The notes below the pieces were generated by a model. It had not been told where the DNA came from, ran no database searches, and saw only the letters and a program-made list of their open reading frames with translations. Shown piece by piece: positions 34,101-45,467 of a stretch of 64,000 nt of DNA. The position numbers and the translations under genes were made by a program. The stretch comes from Trileptium ribeirensis (Eukaryota; Nematoda; Enoplea; Enoplida; Thoracostomopsidae): the NCBI GenBank assembly GCA_030248225.1, contig JASANE010029118.1, forward strand, positions 1 to 64,000, given 5' to 3'. How positions within the stretch are numbered: position 1 is the stretch's first letter; every line of letters begins with the position of its first letter.

Positions 34101-37100
34101 GCGGCAGCTCGATTAAAATTCATTTCACTTAAATGGAATCAAATCGAGTCAAGTCAAATTCACAAAAAATGTGAAATTAAAACCTGTTTTGTGTACGAAA
34201 ACATAATTCAGTCGAGTGGATTAGAATAGATTAAAAATAAAAGTGATTTCAGAACGACAAATGAAATTGATTTCATATTTCATTTTTACGTTATCGCTGC
34301 ACATATCTTGTAGTTCCAGATTAAAAAATACGACAAATTAAAAAATTATAATTTGAAAATTTTATTACGTTGCACGCCCATACAGCTTACCTTATTTTAT
34401 GCAAACTACGCAAATTCGAATGCGTTTATCGTATTAAGCATTCTCAAACAACTATAGACAAATTCTAATCCAAGCCTCTCTCTACATATATCTATACTTA
34501 AAAAGTGAGAAAACTTAATATCTGGTGCCAAGATTTAGGAGATTTAGCACTTGTACCGCCCCGCAATGTTAAAAACTTAACCTATTTTATGAATTAAACA
34601 ATGAAACTAATGTCTTTAAGAGATTAAATAACTCTATAAGCACACAGTTCATATAAAACAAACAAAAACCTTTTCCTAAAATTTTGAATTTTTTGAGATG
34701 TGTTTTTAAACTTTGGTTCGTAGCTCCAAAACAACACCTCTGACAACCAATATATAAAAGGAAAGTTAAAATTGTAGCTCTGTAATTACGATCCAATATG
34801 TCTAACAAGAGTAAGTTATAATATAAAATGCTGAAGGACCACAAACTGTCTCAAATATAAATGCCATTAATTCGTTACGATTTTGTACATTTAAGTAGAA
34901 AATCATTGAAGCAGTGCTTACACAAGCCAAGTGCACGACGTTACGTGTCGAATAAAAAATCTGCCAAAATCCATCGTTCTGGTGTATACATTATACAGAA
35001 GGGAAAAAGAATTTTTGCTCATATTAGTTTGTAAAATTCCAGGTTTTTGTTGTAGCGAGTGTCAGCGGTATAGATCAGGACGCACATTTCATTTTGCATG
35101 ATCTATTCTCAAACCAATGGATGTTTTTAACGCTTCACAATTTATCTTATATTATCAGTGAGTAGCTAGAATGTCCGAAAAATTGCTCACTTACCAACAC
35201 TGTAAGTGAAAAAAACATAATATCTTTTTTTTAAAAAACATAATATACAGTAATCGTCAGAAATGAGTGTTCAATTTCGAATGAACGAACATCGACCATA
35301 TTTCGAACGTAATTTTTTTATGTGCGAACATCCCTCGAACAGACGACGAAAACATTTCGAGCAAATGTTTAAAACTGAGCTAAAAATTTCGAACAGAGTT
35401 CAAACAAAATTCGAACACGTTTCGAACGAACTTTGAAATTTTTCAAACAAACTTGAGCAAACATTGAACGAACAGCACTCATTTCTGGCGAGTACTGTAA
35501 AAAATGGTCAAAATGTTCAACATTTGAAACCATTTTACCGAAAAAGTCCTCTGTTCACGAACAACAAATAATGTAGTAAAATAACACTTAGCCAGTTTAT
35601 ATACCGACAATACTACATTAGCAGTTTTTGGTTGCCCGGGCAAAGAGTGTAGGTTTTGGTCAACGGAAAAATCAGTTGTCAGTTTAATAAAAACATAATG
35701 GTTAAAATACCTTTAGCCAATTTATTTGCCGACAGTCCTATAACAGCTTTTGGATGCCCAGGCGATAGCCAGCTCACATCGTTCGTATCGGTATTCCAAT
35801 AAAAATATCGACCGCTAAAACAAAATTTTATTAAGAGCAATATTGTAACCTATTATACTGACAGCGCAGTAATACGAAATGTAGACTATGGTTGGTCTGC
35901 ACGCTAAATGAATAATAACATTCATTTGTACCGCAGTTTACGCAGATGCATTAGTTGAAGACATTTAAAGTGGTAATAATTAATAGTGAATGCCATAACG
36001 TTTGTGGAGCGGCAAATTAAGCAAACACCGGAACTGACTTTAATTTCTCCCAGCACAATTCAGCGCCTAAGCTAGACTATAATACATTACAAATACATTG
36101 AGGGTAACGTGGCCAACTTCAGTATATTTTAAAATCACGAGACTCATTAATTCCCCTTCTAATAGTGACATAAAGGCAACACTTTAGACAAGTGCAGATT
36201 TCAAAAGAATTTGGATTTCAAATTTTTATGTGGTAGGCTATTAGATACATAAACACAATTACCAAATATTATTTTCGTCGCATTCAACAACCTTGAAATC
36301 GTATTGACCAATTATACGCTATTACAGTGATTTGAAAAATGCTTAAAAATTGGTTTATTTTAGCGCCGCCCAGCCCGTTTTAATACATTCCCGAAACAAT
36401 ACCGTATACGGCAATTGCTTTCAAAAGCAACCAAGAAAACAAATTATTATATTAGAATAAATATCTTACTGACTCCACGGGCTGCTTCGAGCTCCCGAAA
36501 AATAATGGGTGCTTCGAGGGAACCATCCCCGCTCATGGCTGATCAACCGGTCGGCGGAAGCGTAGAGGTTGTAGTGGAAGATAAATTTTCGGAATTTTTT
36601 GCAACTAAATTTTTTTTAATGTTTCCAATTTTCCGCCGATTTTTGCGAATTTTACTCCAATTTTGGCCAACCCCCAAATCTTGGCCTATTCCCAAATTTT
36701 TACCTATTTCTGTCCTTTTCCGCGTCAGGGGGTGGGGGGGTACGAAACCTCAGGTGGGAAACTAAGGTACCTCATCATTCTTCGGCGACGCCCCGGGCGA
36801 GTCCGCGCCGCTAAGGTGTATAAACCCCTTTCGCACTCTATGAACATGTATGCACATTACAACGAACCACAATAATCAATAAGGTAAAATTTTGATCAAT
36901 AAGGAGAAATATGATCAAAGAAGACACACGCCCAAAAAAGTTATTTCATGTTGAATACTTACGTCCCAGGATCGTACACTTCGGACCATCCGGCAGGGAG
37001 GGGATACTTGCGCAACATCCTCAAGCGACGACGATTATTTTCTGATGTGTTTGCTTCAGCAAGCGGTATACCAACGCCCCATCGTTCATAGCAAAATAGT

Positions 37101-40100
37101 GTACACTGGTGATAAGGATTGATTTTGTTCGGACACCCAGGAGCGCCTGAAACAAGGATTCTACATTTTGATATAAATCCAATCTGCATTAGCTTCGGAT
37201 GCAGACATGCGCGGTAACACAGCAGATAGATAAATAGATAGATTGAAAGAAATTAGAAGTCCTAAAAGTTTGTACGGAAACCAACATTTTAGTTCATTGC
37301 ACCAACCTAATTACAAAAGAATATAAACGTCTGCTATTTTATTGGGCGCTGAAATAAATTTACACAGTGACCTGAAGTCTATATTTTTGACTCATTTGGA
37401 TTATATTACATAATAACCTGGTGTCTCGTTACGTGTTTCTAAATATTTTAAACATTTACACAGGAAACGTTCTGCACTATCTGCGGTTTTACGGACAGAG
37501 CATCATCTATTATTTACCAATTTCATACGATACAAGTGATTATTCAGCAAGCCGTGTCCAGTAAGTATCGGAATGCACGTCATAATATCAGATTTGTTTT
37601 GACTTAAGAAACATCTCTCCGAAACCTTAAAAATATTATGATTTAACGAAGCTAAGCCATCAATAGCAAAGCTTGCGATGAATCCATAACTTGATTTCGA
37701 TCTAACAGTGTTATTGAAATGGCTTCTCCAAAATCGGGATTAGTGGGGCCTGACATTGTTCGGTGCCCCCTGGCAAAAAGTCCCTTAGCAAAATTTTTGG
37801 CTTCCTCCGGTAAAAACATCCTTTAGATGACATAAAAAATTGACAAAATTTTTTACAAAAATCCCGTTCCGAAGTTAAAAATTTCCATAAACGGTTTTAG
37901 ACTTAATATATATACTTAAAATCTAGCGCTTTTAGCGCCACTTGACTGTCGCTGCAAGTCAAATATTTACTAGCTCGTATTCTGCATAATCTAACGAAAA
38001 AGCCAAATGCTCGTGGTCCACGACAAATCCTGCTCCTGATCCTATACCTGTCCAATCGCATACTAAGGAGCCATCCGTATAGCATATTACCGTTACCTTC
38101 ATATTATGTTCGCAAAGACATTTCTGGGTCATTTCACGAAACCATGTACGTTTGAAACACCATTTTTGAAGTCAAAATGAAACGTTTTCGTATGTACAGT
38201 GTCTAGACCCTTCCGACATAAAAATCCAGAATTTTTCGAATATCGATTGTCGAATTATCTGAAACGAGCTATCTGAAACCTGCTACAGGAGCCGTAATGG
38301 GTACCCCTGGGGGTCAATTTTTAATCCGAAATAAGTCATTATTCTGTAGGGTAACGCAGTAACAAGTGAACCATGGCCTTGTATGTAAGTCGGACCAAAA
38401 GAGTCACGGTCAAGCCATTTGGAGGACTTGCGACCTAAAATTGGTGCAGCTAGGGCCCTTTTATGTTTAAAAATACCCGTTTAGAACAAGCCTGACGCAG
38501 AAGTTTTTTCTAGCGCAACGGAGACAGCATCTACAAATACCATTTTATGCTCACAAACAAACCAACCATGAGCGGGGGATGTACGACAAAAATGTCAGGC
38601 AGATCCTTAGGCCTTGTAAAAATTGGCACACCGATATGTGTTAGTCGGGGGACTACACTTCAAGTCGGGGGCTACACCTTCCTACAACATACATTGCGTG
38701 AAAGTTTACCTACTTATAAAGATTCTAGATATGGCTTAACACGCAGCTGGTGTGAAACAAACACAATTGATCTATGATTAGCATACATTTTGGTTATGAT
38801 ACCAAGGACAATGCGCTCAATAGATGTGCGGGCAGGCAGAATGGTTCTCTAGCTGCTCAGTTAACCGCACGGCCCCATATCATAGTGCAATGATCATGAA
38901 CTGATATACTAATATGATTCTTGGGACCTTCGGTTTCTTTTATTATACATGCGGTCGAGGGGGGCTACACGTCAGGTCCGGGGGAGCTACATTTTCATTA
39001 AAATTTTTTAATACATGGGTCGATTCTAGTGGGGCGTTACTATGTGTCTATCCGGCCTATTGTAAAACTCTATGCAAAATTTGGCTTTTTTAAATTTAAT
39101 TTTCGGTAGCTCGGGGGGCTACATTTTGCATACCCCAATTTTGGCACTTTATGACCTTCGACCTCACAATCAAACACATGGACAGACTCTGATATTATTT
39201 TTTCAATAACACATGTACTGATTACGATTACCGTTATATAGCATTTTTGGCGCCAGTGCACTTTGACGTTATTTACCAGCGTATGCAAGCTGCCAGATTT
39301 GACCTTGGGCGGGAGGGGGGTTACATGTCACGAAAAATTTTTTCGGAAGCTTGACGTCAACTTCAATGTCGATGCTTACTCCCAAGGTTTTCCGGAAAAA
39401 TTAGCAAATACCAAAGGATCACAGTTAAATGAAAAACACACATATGTATCACGTGCTGACGATACGGCGAACGTTTATAGTGGGACATGTGTTTTAGCTT
39501 CATTTGGCCAACCCGGGTTGAGGGCCTCTGGCTCCTGTTATGTGAGGAGTACCGAGGTCCGCCATACCTACTTATGACTGTCGGACATGCTATTACTACA
39601 TCTCACAACGACATTAAATTTCCTTCCAAAAGACTGGTGCTATGGGCCAAAACTTGCCGATGTAGCCCCCCCAGACTAATGACATGGTTTCGTGAAATGA
39701 CCCTTCTGTCTTTCTGTTATGCTGTCTTCAAATTGTTACTAACCAGCGTTGTGATGTTAAGTTAGATAGTAGTATCGTATCATTTGGCATACTCATATTT
39801 TGGAAAACTTATCTTAATCGCTTATCGGAATCTGAATCAGCTATCACTACGTGACCTTTTCCTTCTTCTTGGTGTATCTGAAACTCTAGTTTTTAGTCTG
39901 TAAATTTCCAATAGCGATTTCGACGCCAATAACTACTCGCTCGAGATTTTGAAACTATTTAAATTAATAATAAATTCCGTGTTAAAACATTATTTCATTT
40001 ATTTCTTTATTCTTTCTTTATTTAGTCTTGAGCGACTCGCGAGCGAGCGACAGTCATACTGTATCTAATTATGACGGTCTACCAAGTGTTGTACGCTAAG

Positions 40101-43100
40101 ACACGCTGGTGACCTCGTAAGCAGCGTCTAAAAACAACATTGTTTGCAGGCCAACATAAGGAAAATCATAACCAAAAGAAGCAGGATCGAAAGCCAAATC
40201 ACTGAAGTCAACCACACATACCAAAAAGATCCTTTATTTCTGAAAATTCAAAAATGTATGAAATCGGTTAATCACTGTACGAAGTACGCCCTAAATAATG
40301 ATGCTCAGCTAACAACTGCCGTCATACACATCAAAATCAAAAGCAGAAAAGATTAGATCCTTTGTAGTACCAGCCCAATGACATGAGTATGTAGTATTTT
40401 ATAGTAGTAATTTTAGCAACCAGTTACCAAATTTAGCAAGAATTGATTGAGTGGTTATGTAATATATCAAACTTGGACAAAAATTTCCCACAACACATAG
40501 GTAAACATTGTTTTGTCAATTACAGCCCAAGTGACGTATGTTACCTTGAAACAAATTGTATAATATTTCGTACGAACATGCCAGTGCTTATGACTGTTAG
40601 TAGGTAATAAATAAAGACTAAAGACTTTTATTATTATAGTTCCAATAATAACGGGACATAGATTTTCATCACAAGCACGCGCAGGCGTCAGGGAAATGAA
40701 AATAACTACTTATTTTAACTTTAAAACAGACATTTTTGCATTATAACTCATTGATTAAACAAATCTGATCGAATCTGTATTAAAATGTATTATATAATAT
40801 TGTCTGAATATATCATCCCACTACATTACTAAAAATTTCTGTAGTGTGCAAAAAATTATATTGACTAGAAAAATGAGTAAACACATCGATATAACACTTT
40901 CTAAGGCACGTTCTAATTAAACCGGTAAAGAATTTAGCTGAGCTCCTGCACTCAATCACACTTTGCTGACGACAAGAGCAGAATGATGATTGTGATATGT
41001 ATACGGTGTTCATTGCAATTTCATTTTTGCATTCAATGCAAATTGACACCACACCTAAATGCATAAGCTATTAGCGTACCAGAAAGCTCAAAATCCGCAC
41101 AAAGTCCGACAAAAACCATTTCACAGACTGATAATCGATAACATTAAAAGTATTCGGCAGGTCTTTCTGTAGTAAGAGACATCCCTGAAAAGGATCAGGT
41201 TATTTTTTCCTCAACCAAAAATGCTCAATTAGTAACTTTGTCAGACATAAAGTAACTTTGTCGGACAGAAGATTTCCGATATATCTTGTGTCGATAAAAC
41301 AAGAGGACTAACAAAACGGCAGTTTTTCCAGGCAACCGGCTTTTATAAAAAATCAGGAAAAATCACTTTAATCACTCTGTTCGATCGTAAGAAACAATGT
41401 AACATGATTTCCTACCTCCACGTTTACAAATCAGAACTGACGCAGCTGCCATTGATCCGCTCGTTATCTCGTCGACGAGGCCTGAAAGATCAGCACCATC
41501 ATAGTAAAATTCTTCATCACCGCGAGCCTCGTCATCCTCGTCGATAATCGCTTCCCTGGTTTGATCGGCGTGGCCCGTGTCCACCGCATGATTGACGTCA
41601 GTAGTTGTAGCGTCGTCGACGTCGTCATAACTTTCAGCGATAACTTCTTCTTCTTCGTCGCCGTGTAGCACTGAGCCTGCTGACGTTGGTTTTGGTGGCT
41701 GCGATTTTTCTAAAACAACATTTATATTTATGATATTGACGATTCATGGTCTAATCTGTTGCCGTTTATTTTAACGGTTAAATGCCGTGTTGTCGAAAAA
41801 ATGTAAATTCCATGTCTGATCAAAAACTATTCATTATACCTTTTCGATGTATTGTTCGAAACTATTAATCACTGCTGCATAACATAAAAAATGCTAAGAT
41901 GGTTCCGTATTTATATTGGCGGGTAGTACTGCCCTCTCGACAGTAGTAAAGATTGTGTTGATTCCAATTTTCCAAATTCTCTATGTTCACCGCCCCATTT
42001 ACCGAAAACGCCCATATTTAACTAAACCCTATGTTTAAATGACCCTAAATCCAAGTTTTCTATAAATTACATATATACAATAAAGTCTTTTAAACATGAA
42101 TTACAATTTCCAAAGCTAAAACGCTGTTTTACTGCCTGACAGTACCAAAATTAAAAGTACCTGAAAATATTGATATATACCGCATATAGCGCAAAATTTT
42201 GCCCCCCAACGCTGAAATTTCATCCAAGAACGAACATGGGCGCCAAAGTACGCCGCTTTATTTGGATATGTGATTTAGTCAATTTTGAAGATACGGCGGT
42301 AATTACAATACCATCTGACTCAACTCGACAAGCTGGTTCAGAAAATCCCCATCTCAGCCATTTTTAGCAACTTGGTCATGAAAATGGCCCAAATGGATAT
42401 TTTCTGAACCGGAACCAGCTCATCGAGCTTACCCGAACGGTACTAAAATTACTGTTGTAACATTAACTGATTTCGATCTGGGAGGAAAGGGATAAACGAA
42501 AAGACCCAAAATATACTTAGTTCCAATTTCGACAGATCAAAAACCATTACAGTAGTAATTATAGTTTTTTCCGATGTTCTATTCTCAGTATTAGTTAGCT
42601 ACCTAGTCGAGCGCCCTTCAATGAGCCAAACCGAAACTAGTTGCATTGCATGTTGTAACTGTAAGCTGGAGCTATTATCGTTCTTGTTGCATAACATGTG
42701 GTTTAGCTGAAAGTATCGCTTGTGCTGTAGCTAAAACTCAGCTGGCTAGTCCAAAGTGGGGTGGAGCGGGGGGGCGGTATTTTCGGCTGCCCCACGGCAA
42801 AACGGAGGTATCCCCGACTCAAAGGCCTCTGCTGAGAAAAATTTACGTCTAAACGAGACAAAATCCACCAAAAAATTGCCCCCCCCCGGCAAAATCCGAC
42901 ACCCACGGCAGGTGAGCCTGGGGCCCCGGCTATAATTTCCGAAGTTTGGACTAGCCAGCTCAGTGTAGTCGTTGCACAACATGGTGCAGTTGAAAATATC
43001 GCTGTTGCTTCACAGTATCAAATAGTAGATAAAACCATCGTCATAATAGTTTCACGGCACAGTGTAACTGAAACAATGAAATGTTGTTGCTGTTGTATAG

Positions 43101-44345
43101 TTACCTATGTATAGTACAGCTGTTACCGGCTGTAGTTCTCAACGTTGTTACCGAAACCATCGTAGTTGTTTTTGGACATAGCTGAATTTTCCACGGAGGG
43201 GGAGAGGGAATACAGGTACGGCCACCCCCAGGTTCCTCCACAGTTCAGGCACCCAGGTATTTTTGTCTTCCCCTTAGCTCAGGCCCCAGGGTCCTTCAGA
43301 TATTTTTCTGCATGACTAAAAATAAACAATTTTTCTCTGAGAGGCAAAAATACATCAGTTTTTATTGTGGGACCCTAAAAATCACTAAAGTTTCACGCTG
43401 TGTGCCAAAAACACTAAAATTGACACCAGTCGATAACGTTTTACTATAACCTGCATTATTATTGTATATATCTAACTAATCCATTGTCCCGAGTATTACA
43501 TATATTTACTATGAGTCAGCTGTTTAAGCTAATTTCGCTGTTTCGGTCCAGTTCGACCCAGCGTGGACCGAGTTTCCCCCTCCAGTCCGACCAGGTGGGT
43601 CCCCAGCTCCATTGTCCCAGGCATTTTGAGGGCAGTTTGGGAAAGCCAGCATAGTAGCAGGAAAATAGAGGTTTTGTACCAAATAATTAATGACCTGTCA
43701 AATTGTTAGGAAAAATGCTGATTTATGATTACCTGTCAAAAATGACTGATGCGTATGATTACGTCACGTGATTATTAATAATCCAGGAAGGGGTTGGTGA
43801 CAGAAAAAACCCCCTCCCTGAATCATTAATGATGACGACCCATGATCACAGGTCATCAATCATTTTTAACATACCATAAATCACTGTTTTCCCTTAAAAC
43901 TTGACAGGGCACTAATCATTTGAGGAAAGAACCGCTGCTATATTTCCTACTGCTACGCGCCAAGGGCCAGTCACTACCTAAAACAAATCGTGATAATGTT
44001 AAAACAATATGATGTATGTATGTACATTCGAGGTGAAAATTTGAGCACACATTTTTACCTCATAAATGACATGGGACGCCATAAAACTCAGAATGTTTGC
44101 TGTCGTGTCTAATGCTAATATACTCACCAGAAATGACCGGTCCAGCTCCATCGATTATTCAAAAAGGTACTTTCGTTTCTGGCGCGTACTGTACCAAATA
44201 TTCCAGACTATTGAGGTCTTAAATGATGTACAAATAATAACTGAAGTATTAACAATACTGTGGATCAACCGTCAATAAACTCACCTTGTTCGGCCACGAT
44301 ACCCCGCTTTTTCAAACGCGCCAGAAGAGCAGCAGGCAAAGGCAT
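27985..44345 (-). CDS. PQBP1: Polyglutamine-binding protein 1, complete eight-exon gene
   Basis: Join on minus: 44285-44345, 41416-41709, 36963-37146, 35711-35814, 32823-33007, 30935-30995, 29696-29795, 27985-28135. These total 1140 nt, 379 residues plus stop, and every junction keeps frame at GT-AG sites. PQBP1 is a nuclear, largely disordered splicing factor that ties the U5 snRNP protein TXNL4A to other factors. Residues 1-20 match the family start (MPLP-x-AL-x3-L-x-KRGI). About 30-55 hold [12 protein letters not shown]. About 118-141 hold a CPN-x3-YH-x-C-x3-C motif. About 168-201 form the WW domain (W172, YFYW 183-186, W195). About 220-310 are charged and Ser-rich. 317-333 read [17 protein letters not shown]. 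361-369 (YPSPGAVLR) match the TXNL4A-binding tail. Human PQBP1 is 265 aa; the extra length is mainly the acidic part and the Cys/His motif. No polar-tract Asp/Arg repeat is present. Confidence 0.95.
29141..29550. mobile_element. hAT-like MITE, inverted relative of the 4052 element
   Basis: Left end CAGGGTTTTTCAAAATGGAC; right end read inward CAAGGTTTTTTGGGTCCAC. The middle matches the reverse complement of 4052-4455 (shared AATTTTTGGCTCGAGAATTT). An 8-bp duplication is not clean here. In PQBP1 intron 7. Confidence 0.75.
29696..29795 (-). CDS. PQBP1: PQBP1 exon 7
   Basis: 100 nt, acceptor GTTTTAG, donor GTGAGT. Encodes [20 protein letters not shown] then [12 protein letters not shown]. The DPMDP-x2-YS-x2-PRG block (completed in exon 8) is diagnostic of PQBP1. 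Confidence 0.93.
29830..30110. repeat. MITE termini of the TACAGTACTCGCC family in PQBP1 intron 6
   Basis: ACAGTACTCGTCAGAAATGA near 29834 and CAGTACTCGCCACAATAACG near 30069, each followed by GAGCGAG words. They are not arranged as one clean element. Confidence 0.5.
30935..30995 (-). CDS. PQBP1: PQBP1 exon 6 (short charged exon)
   Basis: 61 nt between acceptor TATTACAG and donor GTAAGC, coding [20 protein letters not shown] plus one base. Chosen because exon 5 ends in phase 0 while exon 7 needs one carried base, and this segment supplies exactly that. Its Lys/Arg-rich character suits the PQBP1 linker. RNA evidence would settle it. Confidence 0.75.
31150..31604 (+). repeat. Dispersed repeat, copy 1 of a 455-bp family
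   Basis: Matches 57983-58443 in the same orientation. Shared text includes TTTGTGAGCGGAGCTTGG, CAGTGGTTCTTGAGATCCGT, a GAAC tetranucleotide run and CGCTTCGCTCGGCTTCGCCG at the 3' end. Here a TACAGTACTCGCC-like sequence follows at once (31609). Confidence 0.85.
32823..33007 (-). CDS. PQBP1: PQBP1 exon 5 (charged linker)
   Basis: 185 nt, acceptor GTTTTAG, donor GTAAGA. Encodes [20 protein letters not shown], then Ser- and Glu-rich text ending [18 protein letters not shown] is a plausible nuclear-localisation patch. Phase 0 at the 3' end fits exon 6. Confidence 0.85.
33216..33446. mobile_element. TACAGTACTCGCC-family MITE (231 bp)
   Basis: Left end TACAGTACTCGCTAGAAATG; right end CTCATTTTTGGCAAGTACTG then TA. 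The interior is filled with TCGAACA/TCGAACG words. In PQBP1 intron 4. Confidence 0.85.
33447..35245. other. PQBP1 intron 4, remaining sequence
   Basis: AT-rich. Around 33950-34010 there is a low-complexity patch of TTTTAAA and ACCGACT words. No exon supported. Confidence 0.5.
35246..35499. mobile_element. TACAGTACTCGCC-family MITE (254 bp)
   Basis: Left end TACAGTAATCGTCAGAAATG; right end CTCATTTCTGGCGAGTACTG then TA. Interior rich in TTCGAAC words. In PQBP1 intron 4, 69 bp from the broken exon 4 copy. Confidence 0.85.
35568..35645 (-). pseudogene. Degenerate tandem copy of the 3' half of PQBP1 exon 4
   Basis: Minus-strand text resembles 35697-35771 with an offset of about 129 bp. CCCGGGCAACCAAAAACTGC parallels CCTGGGCATCCAAAAGCTGT, TTGTCGGTATATAAACTGGC parallels CTGTCGGCAAATAAATTGGC, and flanking intron bases match as well. 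The translation would be like [18 protein letters not shown]. At the donor the real exon has AAAG then GTATTT, whereas the copy has AAG then TGTTATTT, so the splice site is shifted or lost. No matching acceptor half was found. Confidence 0.7.
35711..35814 (-). CDS. PQBP1: PQBP1 exon 4 (second half of the WW domain)
   Basis: 104 nt, acceptor TGTTTTAG, donor GTATTT. Encodes [20 protein letters not shown] then [14 protein letters not shown]. It supplies the aromatic core and second Trp of the WW fold, which binds proline-rich ligands. A broken tandem copy of its 3' half lies immediately downstream. Confidence 0.93.
36963..37146 (-). CDS. PQBP1: PQBP1 exon 3 (Cys/His motif and first half of the WW domain)
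   Basis: 184 nt, acceptor TGTTTCAG, donor GTAAGT. Contains [15 protein letters not shown] and then [15 protein letters not shown]. The four Cys/His positions (123, 131, 133, 137) suggest metal binding. The motif is known to me from non-vertebrate PQBP1 proteins and is absent in the human protein. The intron cuts the WW domain after the first Trp. Confidence 0.92.
37430..38115 (-). mobile_element. LINE relic: RNase H and C-terminal Cys motif
   Basis: The minus strand from about 38110 reads [20 protein letters not shown] then [10 protein letters not shown], the opening of an RNase H domain (YTDGS). After a frameshift it reads [13 protein letters not shown] (DSQ-A motif). Near 37560-37440 it reads [18 protein letters not shown] and then [16 protein letters not shown], the usual C-terminal region of I/Jockey-type LINEs. 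Stops and frameshifts show decay. Lies in PQBP1 intron 2 on the same strand as the gene. Confidence 0.8.
38126..39703. mobile_element. 1.58-kb element with perfect 22-bp terminal inverted repeats
   Basis: 38126-38147 starts GGGTCATTTCACGAAACCAT and 39682-39703 is its exact reverse complement. TTCT flanks both sides, a possible 4-bp target duplication. The interior has recurring GGGGGCTACA words and no transposase frame. It lies just upstream (in the minus sense) of the RNase H relic. The superfamily cannot be named from the ends alone. Confidence 0.8.
39931..40064. mobile_element. TACAGTACTCGCC-family MITE, degenerate
   Basis: Left CTACTCGCTCGAGATTTTGA; right GAGCGAGCGACAGTCATACT then GTA. 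TIR partly lost on the left. Confidence 0.55.
40065..41415. other. PQBP1 intron 2, proximal part
   Basis: AT-rich. A frame at 40144-40356 is Lys-rich and unrecognised, lacks splice context, and is not called. Confidence 0.45.
41416..41709 (-). CDS. PQBP1: PQBP1 exon 2 (acidic region)
   Basis: 294 nt between acceptor GTTTTAG and donor GTAGGA. Encodes [20 protein letters not shown], then [12 protein letters not shown], an Asp/Glu-rich stretch and [13 protein letters not shown]. The motif [12 protein letters not shown] corresponds to EEEIIAEDYDD of vertebrate PQBP1. Most of the rest is an acidic expansion without a vertebrate counterpart. Confidence 0.9.
42740..42960. mobile_element. MITE, 221 bp, TIR AGCTGGCTAGTCCAAA
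   Basis: Left AGCTGGCTAGTCCAAAGTGG; right TTTGGACTAGCCAGCT. Interior GC-rich with C and G homopolymer runs. A related right end occurs near 57831-57866. In PQBP1 intron 1. Confidence 0.75.
44119..44193. mobile_element. Short TACAGTACTCGCC-family element (75 bp)
   Basis: TATACTCACCAGAAATGACC at left and TTTCTGGCGCGTACTGTA at right, with almost no interior. In PQBP1 intron 1. Confidence 0.6.
44285..44345 (-). CDS. PQBP1: PQBP1 exon 1
   Basis: 61 nt coding [20 protein letters not shown] plus one base; donor GTGAGT. The ATG is the only sensible start because MPLP opens the family's conserved N-terminus. A short MITE sits about 90 bp inside intron 1. Confidence 0.93.
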
Positions 44346-45467
44346 TATAATGAAGGAAGTTTACAGTAACAACAAATTTTCAGCTCTATAATAGTGCTGT
44401 TACTCAAATATTCAATGACAAACCGAGTGCGCTGTGCAAACGGATTTGATAGATACACAATATAAAATCGTTCTAGTACACTAACAATTTCAGCCAAATC
44501 TCAGCAATGTCATTGCCTAGATTACACAATAGCAACGTGGCGCATGAAAATTATAGTCACCAGTTGTTTTGGAACTTTTTCCATGACATAGTTACGATAT
44601 GTGGATAATTGAGCTAATTTTAACGAAAATACATGCTGCATGCTTGGCCCTCGAAAAGTTCTTTTATAATATAATTTTACGCATCGTTCAAGTAATACTT
44701 TTCCTCACAGAAACCTCAGTATTTGGTGTCCATTGTGGAGAACAGATCAAAACACGGCTGTGAAAAAGTAATTGAACGGAAAACATTCTGAATGTAGGAG
44801 TTGACTTTCCTAGAATCCTCCCAATCCCAAATTGGTCAATACAGCGGAAATTTTGGCCAACCATGCGGTTAACAAAATGCCTATTTTGGCAATATTTATG
44901 GCAAAATTCTTTCTCATTTTTTGGTTCACAATTTTTTTTCATTTTTATGCTCCCAAACCCATTCTGCTTCACGAAATCATAAGCCTAACCTTGGCCTAAG
45001 CTTAAGTCGTTAACCCTAATCTGAATGAACTGATTTTACAACCATTCGACACGGCTCTTCAATCCGGTGCAAATGGTACGTTATGTAAATACGTTAATTG
45101 TGTAACTTTTTCGAAAACTTCGGGCACCAATAAAGGACCATTGGGAAGCCAAAAAATCTCATAAACATTGTCAAAATAGGCATTGAGCCCCGAGTTTCGT
45201 CCCATGCCAGATTTAGTGGTGGCCGTTGCGCCATATGTCAATTTTAAAGGTTTTAAGTTATTTTTATGGTTAGAAACAGGCTTATTGAAGGGAGCTCTTG
45301 GGTACGGCAGTCCCCCAAGATAACTTAGGCTTAGTATATGGCTCATATAAGGACCGAATCAATATCACAATTTTAAAGCAACATCTGACATGTCTACGAT
45401 ACACTATCGAATTTCAACTTCTACTAAACGTGGAATATTTTGTCAGTATTCGTCCAGTTCTTGTATA
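44346..45467. other. Upstream region of PQBP1
   Basis: The PQBP1 promoter and any 5' UTR should lie here (minus direction). No TATA box, other gene or bounded repeat was recognised with confidence. Confidence 0.5.

Noticed and set aside
36415..36875. Frame of 116 codons beginning [12 protein letters not shown]
   Set aside because: It runs through homopolymeric T and G patches in a PQBP1 intron and has no recognisable domain.
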